From Chloroflexota bacterium (GTDB lineage: Bacteria > Chloroflexota > Dehalococcoidia > UBA2979): 43,701 bases of DNA. Positions within the stretch are counted from its first letter, which is position 1. Every line of letters starts with the position of its first letter. Under the pieces are notes generated by a model. The model ran no database searches. It was not told the DNA's origin and saw only the letters and a program-made list of their open reading frames with translations. The stretch is from the NCBI GenBank assembly GCA_002718395.1, contig PBEG01000023.1, positions 1 to 43,701 on the forward strand, read 5' to 3'. A program made the position numbers and the translations under genes. Shown piece by piece: positions 9,189 through 17,250 of this stretch.

Positions 9189-10304
9189 TTGAGATTTAGT
9201 TATTATTTAAATCCGCAGACTATTGAGCCTGAAGATGACAGGCAAATTATTAATGAGATGTTAAACCACACTGGTTATGCTATTAAAAATGGATTTACTG
9301 ATATTTGGATTACTGATCATAATTTTACCGGTTATAGTGCATTCTCTGATGCAATTATCATGGCTGGTGCGGTTACACAAAGATTTCCCGGTACACATAT
9401 TGGTTTTGCTTTAAATGTTGTTCCGCTTATGCATCCAATAAGGTTTGTTACCCAAATGAATCTTCTTGATCAATTGACAAATGGCAATTTAACTGTGGGT
9501 GTAGGTGCTGGCAACTCTCCATCAGAATTTGCTGGTTACGGGATTGATGTTGACAATAGACATGAAATCATGGATGAATTCATGTCTATATGTGAAAAAG
9601 CTTGGGTCCACAAAAAAGGAGAATTAAAATATAATGGCAAATATTTTAACGGCAGAATTCAAGGAAGAATTATTCCGCAGCCTGTACAAGAGCCTTATCC
9701 ACATTTAGCTGTAGGAACTGGCACTCCTGAAAGATTAACCTTTACTGGGCAAAAGGGTTGGTCGTTGTTAATGGGACCAAGAGAGCCACAATATTTAGCA
9801 GTCCGAATGCATATGTATAAAAAAGGATTAAATAATTCTAATTTAAATAAAAAACACATCGAAAAAGCTTGGAAATATACAGGTGTAGGTAGGCAGTTAT
9901 ATATTTGCGAGGAAGGCGAAAATTGGCGTGAGTCTCTTGCGCCAAATATTGACCATTGGATTAGAATTTCAGCTAGAGGGGATGAAGGGAAATATTCATT
10001 AACTCAAGAAGAATATGATGATCGATACAATAGATATACCAATGGCGGTTGGCTATATGCTGGTACAGCAGATGAAATTTTTAAAAAACTAGAACCACTA
10101 GCAAAATTAGGTATCAGGCATTTAATGTGCTGGTTTGATTTTGGAATGCTGTCTAATGATCAAGTTATGGGCAGCTTACAAAGGTTCATTAAACATGTTA
10201 TGCCTCGTTTGACTGATGTTGAAACTGATCCTATTTATATAGAAAAACTTTTGGAAGACAATTCAATGGAAACTAAAGCACCAGATGCTCTGAACACATT
10301 ATAG
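9189..10304 (+). CDS. LLM class flavin-dependent monooxygenase
   Basis: The 371-residue product is a luciferase-like TIM-barrel oxidoreductase. It has an N-terminal strand FSYYLNPQ, the stretch ITDHNFTGYSAFSDAIIMAGAVTQR, PLMHPIRFVTQMNLLDQLTNGNLTVGVGAG with the family R and G pattern, and a C-terminal GTADEIFKKLEPLAKLGIRHLMCW. Such enzymes use FMNH2 or F420 to oxidise organic substrates in the cytoplasm, and they are expanded in SAR202-type Chloroflexota. The start is TTG 9189 with GGAG seven bases upstream. It is followed four bases on the listed track, about 21 by my start, by a 2-hydroxyacid dehydrogenase and is probably co-transcribed with it. Substrate unknown. Confidence 0.85.
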   Translation: MRFSYYLNPQTIEPEDDRQIINEMLNHTGYAIKNGFTDIWITDHNFTGYSAFSDAIIMAGAVTQRFPGTHIGFALNVVPLMHPIRFVTQMNLLDQLTNGNLTVGVGAGNSPSEFAGYGIDVDNRHEIMDEFMSICEKAWVHKKGELKYNGKYFNGRIQGRIIPQPVQEPYPHLAVGTGTPERLTFTGQKGWSLLMGPREPQYLAVRMHMYKKGLNNSNLNKKHIEKAWKYTGVGRQLYICEEGENWRESLAPNIDHWIRISARGDEGKYSLTQEEYDDRYNRYTNGGWLYAGTADEIFKKLEPLAKLGIRHLMCWFDFGMLSNDQVMGSLQRFIKHVMPRLTDVETDPIYIEKLLEDNSMETKAPDALNTL

Positions 10305-10325
10305 TAATTGAGAAATTGGAATAGC

Positions 10326-11306
10326 ATGATTAAGATAGCAATAATTGATGATTATACTTCTGATGCATCTGCATTAGCAGACTGGACACGTTTACCAGAT
10401 AATTATAGAGTAGATTTTTTTCAAGAGCACATCACTGATTTAAAAGAATTAATTGCAAGGTTAATTGAGTATGAAATTTTAGTTGTAATGAGAGAAAGAA
10501 CTCTAATTTCCAGCGACCTCATTACTGCATTACCGAATTTACAAATGATTATTACATCAGGGATGTATAATGCAGCAATTGATTTTTCTGCTGCCAAAGA
10601 AAACAAAGTGCTGATTTGTGGTACCGAATCTAGTGGTATTTCAACCACTGAGCAGACGTGGGCTTTAATCCTTGCTTTAACACACAATATTGTATCGGAA
10701 CATAATCATATGGTTGATGGTCTATGGCAACAATCCTTAGCCACAGAATTGAATCAAAAAAATCTAGGCATTATTGGTCTTGGTAGAATTGGTCTGGAAG
10801 TTGCAAAGATTGGATTTGCGTTTGGCATGAATGTTTTTGCGTGGAGCCAAAATTTAACTAAAGATTACGCAGAACAAAACGGAATCAATTTTATTAAATC
10901 CAAAGAAGAGATATGTGAAATTAGTGACGTACTTTCTTTGCATGTGAGACTATCTGAACGCACAATTAATTTAATTACAGCTAAAGAATTTTCAATAATG
11001 CGTAGTGATGCCTTTATAATTAATACTTCTAGAGGGCCTATAATAAATGAAATTGACCTAATTAAGGCTCTCAAGAGTCAAGTTATAGCAGGAGCTGGGT
11101 TAGATGTTTATGATAACGAGCCTTTGCCTAAAAACCATGCATTCAGAAAATTAAATAATGTAGTTCTATCACCGCATTTAGGTTATGGAACAAAAGAATT
11201 AATGACCAAATTTTTTAACCAAATTTTAGAAAATATTGAGGCATATATAATGAATAAGCCTATTCGGGTTATTACTGAACCACCTGATAGGAGTACGTAC
11301 AGCTAA
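10326..11306 (+). CDS. D-isomer-specific 2-hydroxyacid dehydrogenase
   Basis: The 326-residue product has the Rossmann nucleotide-binding loop GIIGLGRIGLEVAK and the three catalytic positions of the family: Arg in NTSRG, Glu in DVYDNEP and His in SPHLG. It should interconvert a 2-hydroxyacid and a 2-oxoacid using NAD(P)H. I prefer ATG 10326 to the listed TTG 10308, although the Shine-Dalgarno is weak for both. It closes the MMPL-VOC-LLM run and is a paralog of the gene at 42368-43327. Exact substrate unknown. Confidence 0.85.
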   Translation: MIKIAIIDDYTSDASALADWTRLPDNYRVDFFQEHITDLKELIARLIEYEILVVMRERTLISSDLITALPNLQMIITSGMYNAAIDFSAAKENKVLICGTESSGISTTEQTWALILALTHNIVSEHNHMVDGLWQQSLATELNQKNLGIIGLGRIGLEVAKIGFAFGMNVFAWSQNLTKDYAEQNGINFIKSKEEICEISDVLSLHVRLSERTINLITAKEFSIMRSDAFIINTSRGPIINEIDLIKALKSQVIAGAGLDVYDNEPLPKNHAFRKLNNVVLSPHLGYGTKELMTKFFNQILENIEAYIMNKPIRVITEPPDRSTYS

Positions 11307-11334
11307 ATTCATCACTGTTTTCAGATTGGATCTT

Positions 11335-11410
11335 TGGTGGACCTGGGGGGGCTCGAACCCCCGACCTCTACACTGCCAGTGTAGCGCTCTCCCAGCTGAG
11401 CTACAGGCCC
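11335..11410 (-). tRNA. tRNA-Ala (anticodon GGC)
   Basis: The 76-base minus-strand sequence folds as a full cloverleaf. The acceptor stem is GGGCCTG/CAGGTCC, the D stem GCTC/GAGC, the anticodon stem CTACA/TGTAG with loop CTGGCAG, and the T stem GGGGG/CCCCC with TTCGAGC. The anticodon is GGC. The G3-U70 wobble pair, the alanine identity element, is present. The discriminator is A and the terminal CCA is encoded. It lies 47 bases after rsmG on the same strand and may be co-transcribed. Confidence 0.98.
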
Positions 11411-11457
11411 ATTTTAAAATACTATCTTATATTTATATGAAAAAAAAGCAATTAGCA

Positions 11458-12174
11458 TTATAACGGTCTTTTAATTGCTATTCCTGATTTTCTTGGGAAA
11501 CGGTTAGGAGTTTTTTTAAATTTTTTGACTATAATTATAGCTTGATTATTTTCTGTAAAATTCTTTGGGAATTCAATAACATCAATAATTTCACATCCTA
11601 ATTCTTTAGAAGCATTTTCAACATTATTAACTTCATTTCTAGATTCAGAACCCTTGGGCGAAAAGAGCAAACCATTGATTGTTAATAAAGGCATTGCGTA
11701 CTCCATAAGAATACTTAAAGGCGCCACAGCTTTAGACACTGCATATTTATAGATATTCTTTTGTTCTTTTGCAAAATCTTCAACTCGTTGATTAATTGAA
11801 TTGAAATTACTTAACTCTAAGCTTTGAATGATGCCCTCAACAAATAAGCTCTTTTTTTTGTTGGCATCTAGCAAATCAACTTGATAATTTGCATTTATAA
11901 TACCTAAAATGATACCTGGTATGCCTGCACCAGTGCCTATATCTATTAAATTGGCTTTCTCTCCATTTGCATATTTATTAATGCACTGTACTAAAAATAA
12001 TGATTCACCTATATGTCTATCTACAATATCTTTTGAGCCTTTAATATTCGTAAATCCTTTTTGCACACCATCTGATGCAATGCTTGTACAATAATCACTC
12101 AGAAGAGATAATTTGTTATCATCTATATATATTTTTAATACTGAAGCGCATTCTTGGATTAATTGTTTGTACAT
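11458..12174 (-). CDS. rsmG: 16S rRNA (guanine527-N7)-methyltransferase
   Basis: RsmG (GidB) methylates N7 of G527 in 16S rRNA with SAM. The 238-residue product has the SAM loop LIDIGTGAGIPGIILGI, the preceding DRHIGESLFLVQ segment, and VEDFAKEQKNIYKYAVSKAVAPL, where the family normally has SRAVA. The length is normal. It is divergent from greA and upstream of tRNA-Ala. A C-terminal basic tail (KKFKKTPNRFPRKSGIAIKRPL) is typical. Confidence 0.93.
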   Translation of the reverse strand: MYKQLIQECASVLKIYIDDNKLSLLSDYCTSIASDGVQKGFTNIKGSKDIVDRHIGESLFLVQCINKYANGEKANLIDIGTGAGIPGIILGIINANYQVDLLDANKKKSLFVEGIIQSLELSNFNSINQRVEDFAKEQKNIYKYAVSKAVAPLSILMEYAMPLLTINGLLFSPKGSESRNEVNNVENASKELGCEIIDVIEFPKNFTENNQAIIIVKKFKKTPNRFPRKSGIAIKRPL

Positions 12175-12202
12175 CTTAATCTTCTATAAATCTTTCTTTG
12201 CA

Positions 12203-12232
12203 TTGTTATCAATAAAACTTATTTTGTATAAT
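12203..12232 (+). promoter_or_regulatory. Candidate sigma70 promoter of greA
   Basis: TTGTTA (12203-12208) and a perfect TATAAT (12227-12232) are separated by 18 bases, predicting a start near 12239 and a leader of about 60 bases before greA. The same -35 hexamer and spacing appear before the selenoprotein gene. This is a motif match only. Confidence 0.45.
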
Positions 12233-12297
12233 AAATATACATATTTTTTGAATATTGTAATCATATCATTAGCTCAAATTATTTTGAATGGAAAAAG

Positions 12298-12786
12298 ATG
12301 AGTAGTAACGAATCAATGAACCCAGATGCATATTATGTTACAAAAGACGGTTTTAAGAAGCTAGAAAGAGATTTAGTGGAATTAAAAAACCAAAGACCTG
12401 CCATTGCTGAATCATTACGCGTTGCTATGCAAGATAAAGATTTTAGAGAGAACGCACCTCTGGATGCTGCGCGTGATGCACAAGCACATTTAGAAGCAAA
12501 GATTCGTAATATTGAGAGTCAGATTAGAATCGCTGTTATTATCAGTGCTGATGATAAGGGAGCTTCTGCACATATTGGATCAAAAATTAAATTATTAAAC
12601 TTAGAAAAAAAATCTGAACACTCATTTGAACTTGTTACCCCGTCTGAAGTTGATCCTAAGAATGGTAAAATATCGATTGAATCTCCTGTTGGCCTTGCAG
12701 CAAGTAATAAAAATGTTGGCGATCAAATTATTGTTAAAACACCAAGTGGAGATGTTAAATTTAAAATTATTGACGTCACTAATTAA
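12298..12786 (+). CDS. greA: Transcription elongation factor GreA
   Basis: GreA enters the RNA polymerase secondary channel and stimulates cleavage of backtracked RNA. The 162-residue product has the N-terminal antiparallel coiled coil (DGFKKLERDLVELKNQRP) and the tip segment DKDFRENAPLDAARDAQ, which replaces the commoner DLSENAEY but keeps acidic residues. A C-terminal FKBP-like domain ends with SPVGLAA...GDQIIVKTPSG. The Shine-Dalgarno is weak. The last eight bases overlap the convergent ctaB gene. Confidence 0.93.
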   Translation: MSSNESMNPDAYYVTKDGFKKLERDLVELKNQRPAIAESLRVAMQDKDFRENAPLDAARDAQAHLEAKIRNIESQIRIAVIISADDKGASAHIGSKIKLLNLEKKSEHSFELVTPSEVDPKNGKISIESPVGLAASNKNVGDQIIVKTPSGDVKFKIIDVTN

Positions 12787-13675
12787 TTAATAGTACATCA
12801 ATCCCCATGCCTGCGAATAAAACAACTAAGTATATAATAGAGAATAAGAATAATTTTTTTGCTTGTTTGTCACTGTAATTTTTGTAAAGCTCAAATGCAT
12901 ATTTGATAAATAGTATATTAATAAAAATTGCTGATCCAAAATAAATAAAACTTAGCCCTGCAATTAATCCAAAGATTATCGAAATGCATACTAAAGCTAT
13001 TGCATAGAGCAAAATAAGCTTACATGCTTCAATTTTTCCAACAACTACAGGCAACATAGGTACTTTTGCAGATGAGTAGTCATCTTCTTTTAATAAAGCC
13101 AATGCCCAAAAATGAGCAGGGGTCCAGTAAAATACGATTAAAAAAAGTAAAATTGCTTCAAGAGAAATTTGATTTTGAACAGCACCCCAGCCGATCATTG
13201 GTGGAGTCGAGCCAGCAGCGCCTCCTATTACTATATTTTGAACAGTTCTTCTCTTTAAATAAGCCGTATAAATAATTGCATAAAAGAAAATAGAAAACAA
13301 AGTAATCAAAGCTGCCATCATGTTGATCGTAAAATATAGCTGCACTATTGCTATAGAACTCAAAGTTATTCCTAGAATCAAAGCATGTTGTTCCGGTAAA
13401 ATATTTTTTGGAAGTGGTCTATTGCTTGTTCTTTTCATTAATTTATCAATATCCCTATCTAAATAGTGATTCATTGAGTTTGCGCCGCCTGCAGCTAGAC
13501 TGCCTCCAAAAATCGTATAGAACATCAGTTGAAATTCAGGTAGTTCATTAGCAGCAAGAATCATTGCAGGTATTGTTGTAACAAGTAACAACCAAATAAT
13601 ACCAGGCTTAGTTAAGGCAATATAACTTGGTAATAGTTGCAGATGTCTTTGATAATTTTTCATAAAATTTTTCAA
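12779..13675 (-). CDS. ctaB: Protoheme IX farnesyltransferase (heme O synthase)
   Basis: CtaB/CyoE attaches a farnesyl chain to heme b to form heme O, the precursor of heme a for the oxidase. This polytopic UbiA-superfamily protein of 298 residues has the prenyl-diphosphate motif NHYLDRDIDKLMKRTSNRPL and the second loop YTAYLKRRTVQNIVIGGAAG. It is the last gene of the ccm operon, two bases after ccmD. The start may be TTG 13675 or ATG 13663; neither has a clear Shine-Dalgarno. A heme A synthase (CtaA) is not in this window. Confidence 0.95.
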   Translation of the reverse strand: MKNFMKNYQRHLQLLPSYIALTKPGIIWLLLVTTIPAMILAANELPEFQLMFYTIFGGSLAAGGANSMNHYLDRDIDKLMKRTSNRPLPKNILPEQHALILGITLSSIAIVQLYFTINMMAALITLFSIFFYAIIYTAYLKRRTVQNIVIGGAAGSTPPMIGWGAVQNQISLEAILLFLIVFYWTPAHFWALALLKEDDYSSAKVPMLPVVVGKIEACKLILLYAIALVCISIIFGLIAGLSFIYFGSAIFINILFIKYAFELYKNYSDKQAKKLFLFSIIYLVVLFAGMGIDVLLIN

Positions 13676-13677
13676 AA

Positions 13678-13809
13678 TTATTTATTATTTGTTATGTTTT
13701 TTATCTCATCTTCAATTTCATTAATTTTTATGTTCATATAAATTAATAAGCTGAAAATAATAATCCAAAGTCCAGTATAACCAATAAATAGATAGAACAG
13801 GTTATTCAA
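13678..13809 (-). CDS. ccmD: Heme exporter protein D (CcmD), short gene missed by the ORF track
   Basis: Reading the minus strand from TTG 13809 gives a 43-residue protein. It has one membrane segment (LFYLFIGYTGLWIIIFSLLI) followed by a charged helix (IKINEIEDEIKNI), the classic CcmD plan with an aromatic Y/W pair in the helix. AGGAGG lies five bases before the TTG, inside the end of ccmC, and the TTG abuts the ccmC stop directly. CcmD stabilises holo-CcmE release from the CcmABC complex. Its position right after ccmC is the expected one. Confidence 0.85.
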   Translation of the reverse strand: MNNLFYLFIGYTGLWIIIFSLLIYMNIKINEIEDEIKNITNNK

Positions 13810-14538
13810 TTAAACCTCCTTTAATTTTTTTGTCATAACTTTTTTTATTTCGTACTGATTTTTTATAATACGTACATTTATAGTAATAAGCCAAAATACC
13901 AAAATGATGATTGCAATGATACTAATTAATAAAACAGTAACCATTTCAGTAGGTAATCTTTCTTCACTTACAGGAGCTAAAACAATAGGTTGTGGATGCA
14001 AGGTTCTCCACCATCTCACAGACATATTAATAAGAGGGATGTCTAAAAATGATATAGCACCAATGAAAGCAGCTATTTTTGAATACCTTCCTTCGCCAAG
14101 TGGATCTAAGGCATGTATGAGCAAATATCCTACATATAAAAGTAATAAAATGAGCGTACTAGTTAACCGAGCATCCCATGTCCACCATACACCCCAAACA
14201 GGTTTTCCCCATGCCATTCCTGACCATAAACATATGCAAGTAAATATAATACCAATGATTGCACTTGCTTTGGCCCAATGATTATATATTGGTTGTTTTT
14301 TCCAAAGGAAGAAAACTGAAAACAAACAAGTGAGTCCAAAGCAAAAATATGATGCAAGTGCTGTCGGTAAGTGAAAATAAAAAATTCTTTGAACGTCTCC
14401 TTCAACAACTTCAGTAGGGGCATATAAAAATGCTCCAGCTAAAAAAGCGATTATTAATATGAAAGAAATAACAGGAAGTAATTTCTGAACAAAAAAATAA
14501 GAAGGAAATTTTTCAAGAATGGTTTCTAAATTATTCAT
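13810..14538 (-). CDS. ccmC: Heme exporter protein CcmC
   Basis: CcmC loads heme onto CcmE at the outer face of the membrane. The 242-residue product has six membrane helices and the tryptophan-rich heme-handling loop WGVWWTWDARLTS, with a conserved His before it (YFHLPTALASY) and another after (MSVRWWRTLHPQP). The ATG overlaps the ccmB stop by one base (TAATG), indicating translational coupling. ccmD follows without a gap. Confidence 0.95.
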   Translation of the reverse strand: MNNLETILEKFPSYFFVQKLLPVISFILIIAFLAGAFLYAPTEVVEGDVQRIFYFHLPTALASYFCFGLTCLFSVFFLWKKQPIYNHWAKASAIIGIIFTCICLWSGMAWGKPVWGVWWTWDARLTSTLILLLLYVGYLLIHALDPLGEGRYSKIAAFIGAISFLDIPLINMSVRWWRTLHPQPIVLAPVSEERLPTEMVTVLLISIIAIIILVFWLITINVRIIKNQYEIKKVMTKKLKEV

Positions 14539-15194
14539 TATTCATCAATTATAAATTGAAATAGTATTATGCTCATTATAGTTTGCCAAAAAGAAAATAA
14601 AGTTCCTAATAAAAGCCAATGTTGCTCTACATCGATTAATCCAATTAAAACAAATGTGATTCTAGTAGCAGCAAGCAACAATGGAATTAGTAAAGGGACG
14701 ACAATGATGTAAGTTAAAAAAGTTCCAGATTGATTTTTGTAGCTTAAAGGCGACAAACATGTTAGTAAAGAAATCATACCTAAAGAAATAATGATGATTG
14801 GTAAAATCATTCTAAAATCTACAATTTGAATATTAAAAAATAATAATGCTGCTAATAACAATACAGATTCAATAATAAGAATAAATAAAAAGTTTGTCGT
14901 TGTTTTACTTATTGCAATTAAGGTGAATGGGACATTTAAAATTTTTAAAGCATATATTATGCCATTATCTAATTCTTGTTCAAAGCTTTTGTTTGTCACT
15001 AAAATTCCACAAAATAAGAAGGTTATCCATAATAATCCAGGAAGTATTGTTTTCGCATCCAGCATAAATAAATCAATTGTCAGATTATAAAAAATAATTG
15101 ATGTCAATCCAAATGCTATTCCAGAAAATAATGAATTAAATTCTTTTCTGCTTATCAGAAAGTCCTTTTTAAAAAGTATTCTCATTTTTTTCAT
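14538..15194 (-). CDS. ccmB: Heme exporter protein CcmB
   Basis: CcmB is the membrane partner of the CcmA ATPase; together they drive release of holo-CcmE. The 218-residue product has six predicted membrane helices after a short cytoplasmic head (RILFKKDFLISRKEFNS) and contains the family segment FLFCGILVTNKSFEQELDNG. It starts two bases after the ccmA stop and overlaps ccmC by one base. Confidence 0.92.
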   Translation of the reverse strand: MKKMRILFKKDFLISRKEFNSLFSGIAFGLTSIIFYNLTIDLFMLDAKTILPGLLWITFLFCGILVTNKSFEQELDNGIIYALKILNVPFTLIAISKTTTNFLFILIIESVLLLAALLFFNIQIVDFRMILPIIIISLGMISLLTCLSPLSYKNQSGTFLTYIIVVPLLIPLLLAATRITFVLIGLIDVEQHWLLLGTLFSFWQTIMSIILFQFIIDE

Positions 15195-15196
15195 TT

Positions 15197-15850
15197 TTAG
15201 ATCTCTTTTATTTCAATTTTATTGTTCTTTATTTCAATTATTTTTGAAGCCCAACTACTTATATTGTCTATGTCATGCGTTGCAACTATAATTGTTAAAT
15301 CGTCTTTGCAAAATATTTTATTCATCAATGTTTTTTTTGAATTGTGATCTAGATTTTTTGTCGGCTCATCTAAAAGTAATATTTTTTGCTCTTTGATATT
15401 TAATAAGGATCTTATTAAATTTATACGTTGTTGCATGCCTGAGGAGAGTAAATCAATTTGAGCGTTAACAATATGATTGCAAGCAAATATTTCAAGCAGT
15501 TTGCCTATTTCATTTGTAGGATTTTTAATGGGCATTAACTTTGCATAAAATTCTAAATTCTCGAAAACTGATAATCTTTGTTCGAGCATTAGCTCATCTA
15601 TGCAAATGCCTATAGCAGGTTTTTCAATGTTGTTATTGTGCATATCACATTCATCGATTTGTACAATTCCCGAAGTTGGCTTTAATAAGCCAGAAATGAT
15701 TTTGATTAATGTTGTTTTCCCAGTTCCATTTTCACCAATTAATGCAATTTTTTCTCCTTTTTTAACTTCAAAATTAATATTTTCCAGTACAGGTTGATTT
15801 CCAAAGTTTTTATTTAGGTTGCTTGTGATTAATATCGGAGCTTTATTCAT
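15197..15850 (-). CDS. ccmA: Heme export ABC transporter ATPase CcmA
   Basis: This is the cytoplasmic ATPase of the CcmABCD complex. The 217-residue product shows Walker A GENGTGKTT, signature LSSGMQQR (a variant of LSxGQQR), Walker B ILLLDEPTKNLD and the switch His in VATHD. The ATG overlaps the end of the preceding unknown gene by eight bases. Confidence 0.93.
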   Translation of the reverse strand: MNKAPILITSNLNKNFGNQPVLENINFEVKKGEKIALIGENGTGKTTLIKIISGLLKPTSGIVQIDECDMHNNNIEKPAIGICIDELMLEQRLSVFENLEFYAKLMPIKNPTNEIGKLLEIFACNHIVNAQIDLLSSGMQQRINLIRSLLNIKEQKILLLDEPTKNLDHNSKKTLMNKIFCKDDLTIIVATHDIDNISSWASKIIEIKNNKIEIKEI

Positions 15851-16838
15851 TTTTCCCTCTAGCTTTTATAATTAGGAATGTAAGACTTGATGAGATAATA
15901 ATAATTGAAATAATTGCAAAAATATTGTTTTGTGCAAGAAAAAAGTTTTTTTCTATAAAAATTTTATTTATCAACAACTCTGCTTTTGTTCCTTTTGATA
16001 TATTTTCAGCTTGAAATACCAGCATCCTTTCTTTTTCAAAGAATTGTTCACCTTTTTTTTGGAAGTCTTTTATTGGAATTATTTCTTTTGAAAACCTTGT
16101 CGGAATGATTACTTCAATAATGTTTGTGTCATAGATGCTAGTAAAAATAAAGCTATATGCATTGGAATTAGATAAAGCTGTTGTATGGATAGTTGAAATT
16201 GTATTCATCCCTGGGAGAATAGGCATTGCAATATTCAAGAAATTATCATTTTGTAAAAAACGATCATTACCCAAATTTCCTACGGCATTAATTGTATCAT
16301 TTAATAGATGCATTTTATAAGTTGGAGTAAATTGATCGTCAAAAAAATATGTCCAATTTTGAGTATTTCTAATTATATCTTCTCTGATGAATGTAATTTC
16401 TTTTTTTGAATAGTCTATCTTGCTTAAAGTAAATTTTGTAACAATGTTTTCTATAAGAGGCAACTTATTGCTCTTTTCAAAAATTGCCACATCAATTGTT
16501 ATTGATTCATTAATTTTTGCAGAATAATCATAATAGTCGCTAATGTACTTTATGTTCTGATAAATGGTTTCAGTAAAATACAAATCTTTTTCTTGATAGT
16601 TTGTAAAAAACATATAATAACCGTTTAATGCAATTGTCGATTGCTTTGATTGTTCTCCAGATTCATGTATTGTAATGAGATTGATTACTAATTCTTTTGG
16701 TATTTTTTTTTCGTCTATGTGAGTTATTTGTCCAGAAATCGCTATAAAATTATTTTGCGCTTTTGATATTTTCTCAGCAGGGAATATGAATATCATGCTT
16801 AGTGTAAATACAGCAATTGATATCAATGTAATTTTCAT
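15843..16838 (-). CDS. Unknown exported protein with C-terminal anchor, inside the ccm operon
   Basis: I do not recognise a named family. The 331-residue product begins with a signal peptide (ITLISIAVFTLSMIFIFPAEKISKAQ). A beta-rich external region follows; its first part (AISGQITHIDEKKIPKELVINLITI...LNGYYMFFT) resembles a carboxypeptidase-regulatory or transthyretin-like fold. It ends with a single membrane segment (IFAIISIIIISSSLTFLII) and a short basic tail. No cysteine or CxxCH is seen. It overlaps ccmA by eight bases and follows ccmH by three, so it is co-translated with cytochrome c maturation genes. By position it could be an apocytochrome chaperone replacing CcmI, or an envelope partner of CcmABC. 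That is inference from context only. Confidence 0.6.
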   Translation of the reverse strand: MKITLISIAVFTLSMIFIFPAEKISKAQNNFIAISGQITHIDEKKIPKELVINLITIHESGEQSKQSTIALNGYYMFFTNYQEKDLYFTETIYQNIKYISDYYDYSAKINESITIDVAIFEKSNKLPLIENIVTKFTLSKIDYSKKEITFIREDIIRNTQNWTYFFDDQFTPTYKMHLLNDTINAVGNLGNDRFLQNDNFLNIAMPILPGMNTISTIHTTALSNSNAYSFIFTSIYDTNIIEVIIPTRFSKEIIPIKDFQKKGEQFFEKERMLVFQAENISKGTKAELLINKIFIEKNFFLAQNNIFAIISIIIISSSLTFLIIKARGKNE

Positions 16839-16841
16839 TAT

Positions 16842-17249
16842 TTATCTTAATTTAAATTTGTTGAATATAAAAATTGATATAGTAGTAAATACTAGACATA
16901 TAAAACTAAATGCAAAGTAAATAATTCTATTCGTTTCATTTAAAATCTCATTTCCGTATCTTGTCTTAAAAAAATTGATAATTGCATCATCTTGTTTGCC
17001 AGATTGTACTTGTTCGTTTATGCTTTTTTTCATTTCTCTACATATCGGCAATTCGCATAATTTTAATGTTATACCATCGCATGATGGACAGCGAAGTTGA
17101 TTTTCTAGATTAGATATTCTTTTCTCCGAATCAGTATTGATATTTGTAATGGAATTTTTTTGAATATTTTGACTTGTATTAATTATTGCAAATCCGATAG
17201 TAATTATTAATATCAATGGAATAGATTGCAAAAATATTTTTTTATTCAT
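16842..17249 (-). CDS. ccmH: Cytochrome c maturation protein CcmH
   Basis: CcmH reduces apocytochrome CxxCH cysteines for heme ligation. I start at ATG 17249, one base after the ccmF stop, instead of the listed 17312, giving 135 residues. The layout is an N-terminal membrane segment, the redox motif LRCPSC, the conserved helix ending FFKTRYGNEIL, and a C-terminal membrane segment. The three-helix core normally has SIADSNAPLA after CxxC; here it reads DGITLKLCELPIC, adding two cysteines. The N-terminal anchor may replace the cleaved signal peptide of proteobacterial CcmH. Confidence 0.9.
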   Translation of the reverse strand: MNKKIFLQSIPLILIITIGFAIINTSQNIQKNSITNINTDSEKRISNLENQLRCPSCDGITLKLCELPICREMKKSINEQVQSGKQDDAIINFFKTRYGNEILNETNRIIYFAFSFICLVFTTISIFIFNKFKLR

Positions 17250-17250
17250 T

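Noticed and set aside
12113-12301. 62-residue ORF over the rsmG start and greA promoter
   Set aside because: It crosses a good sigma70-like promoter and the rsmG 5' end, and its sequence is AT-driven hydrophobic residues.
13904-14281. 125-residue plus-strand ORF inside ccmC
   Set aside because: It is antisense to a clear ccmC and has no family resemblance or start signal.
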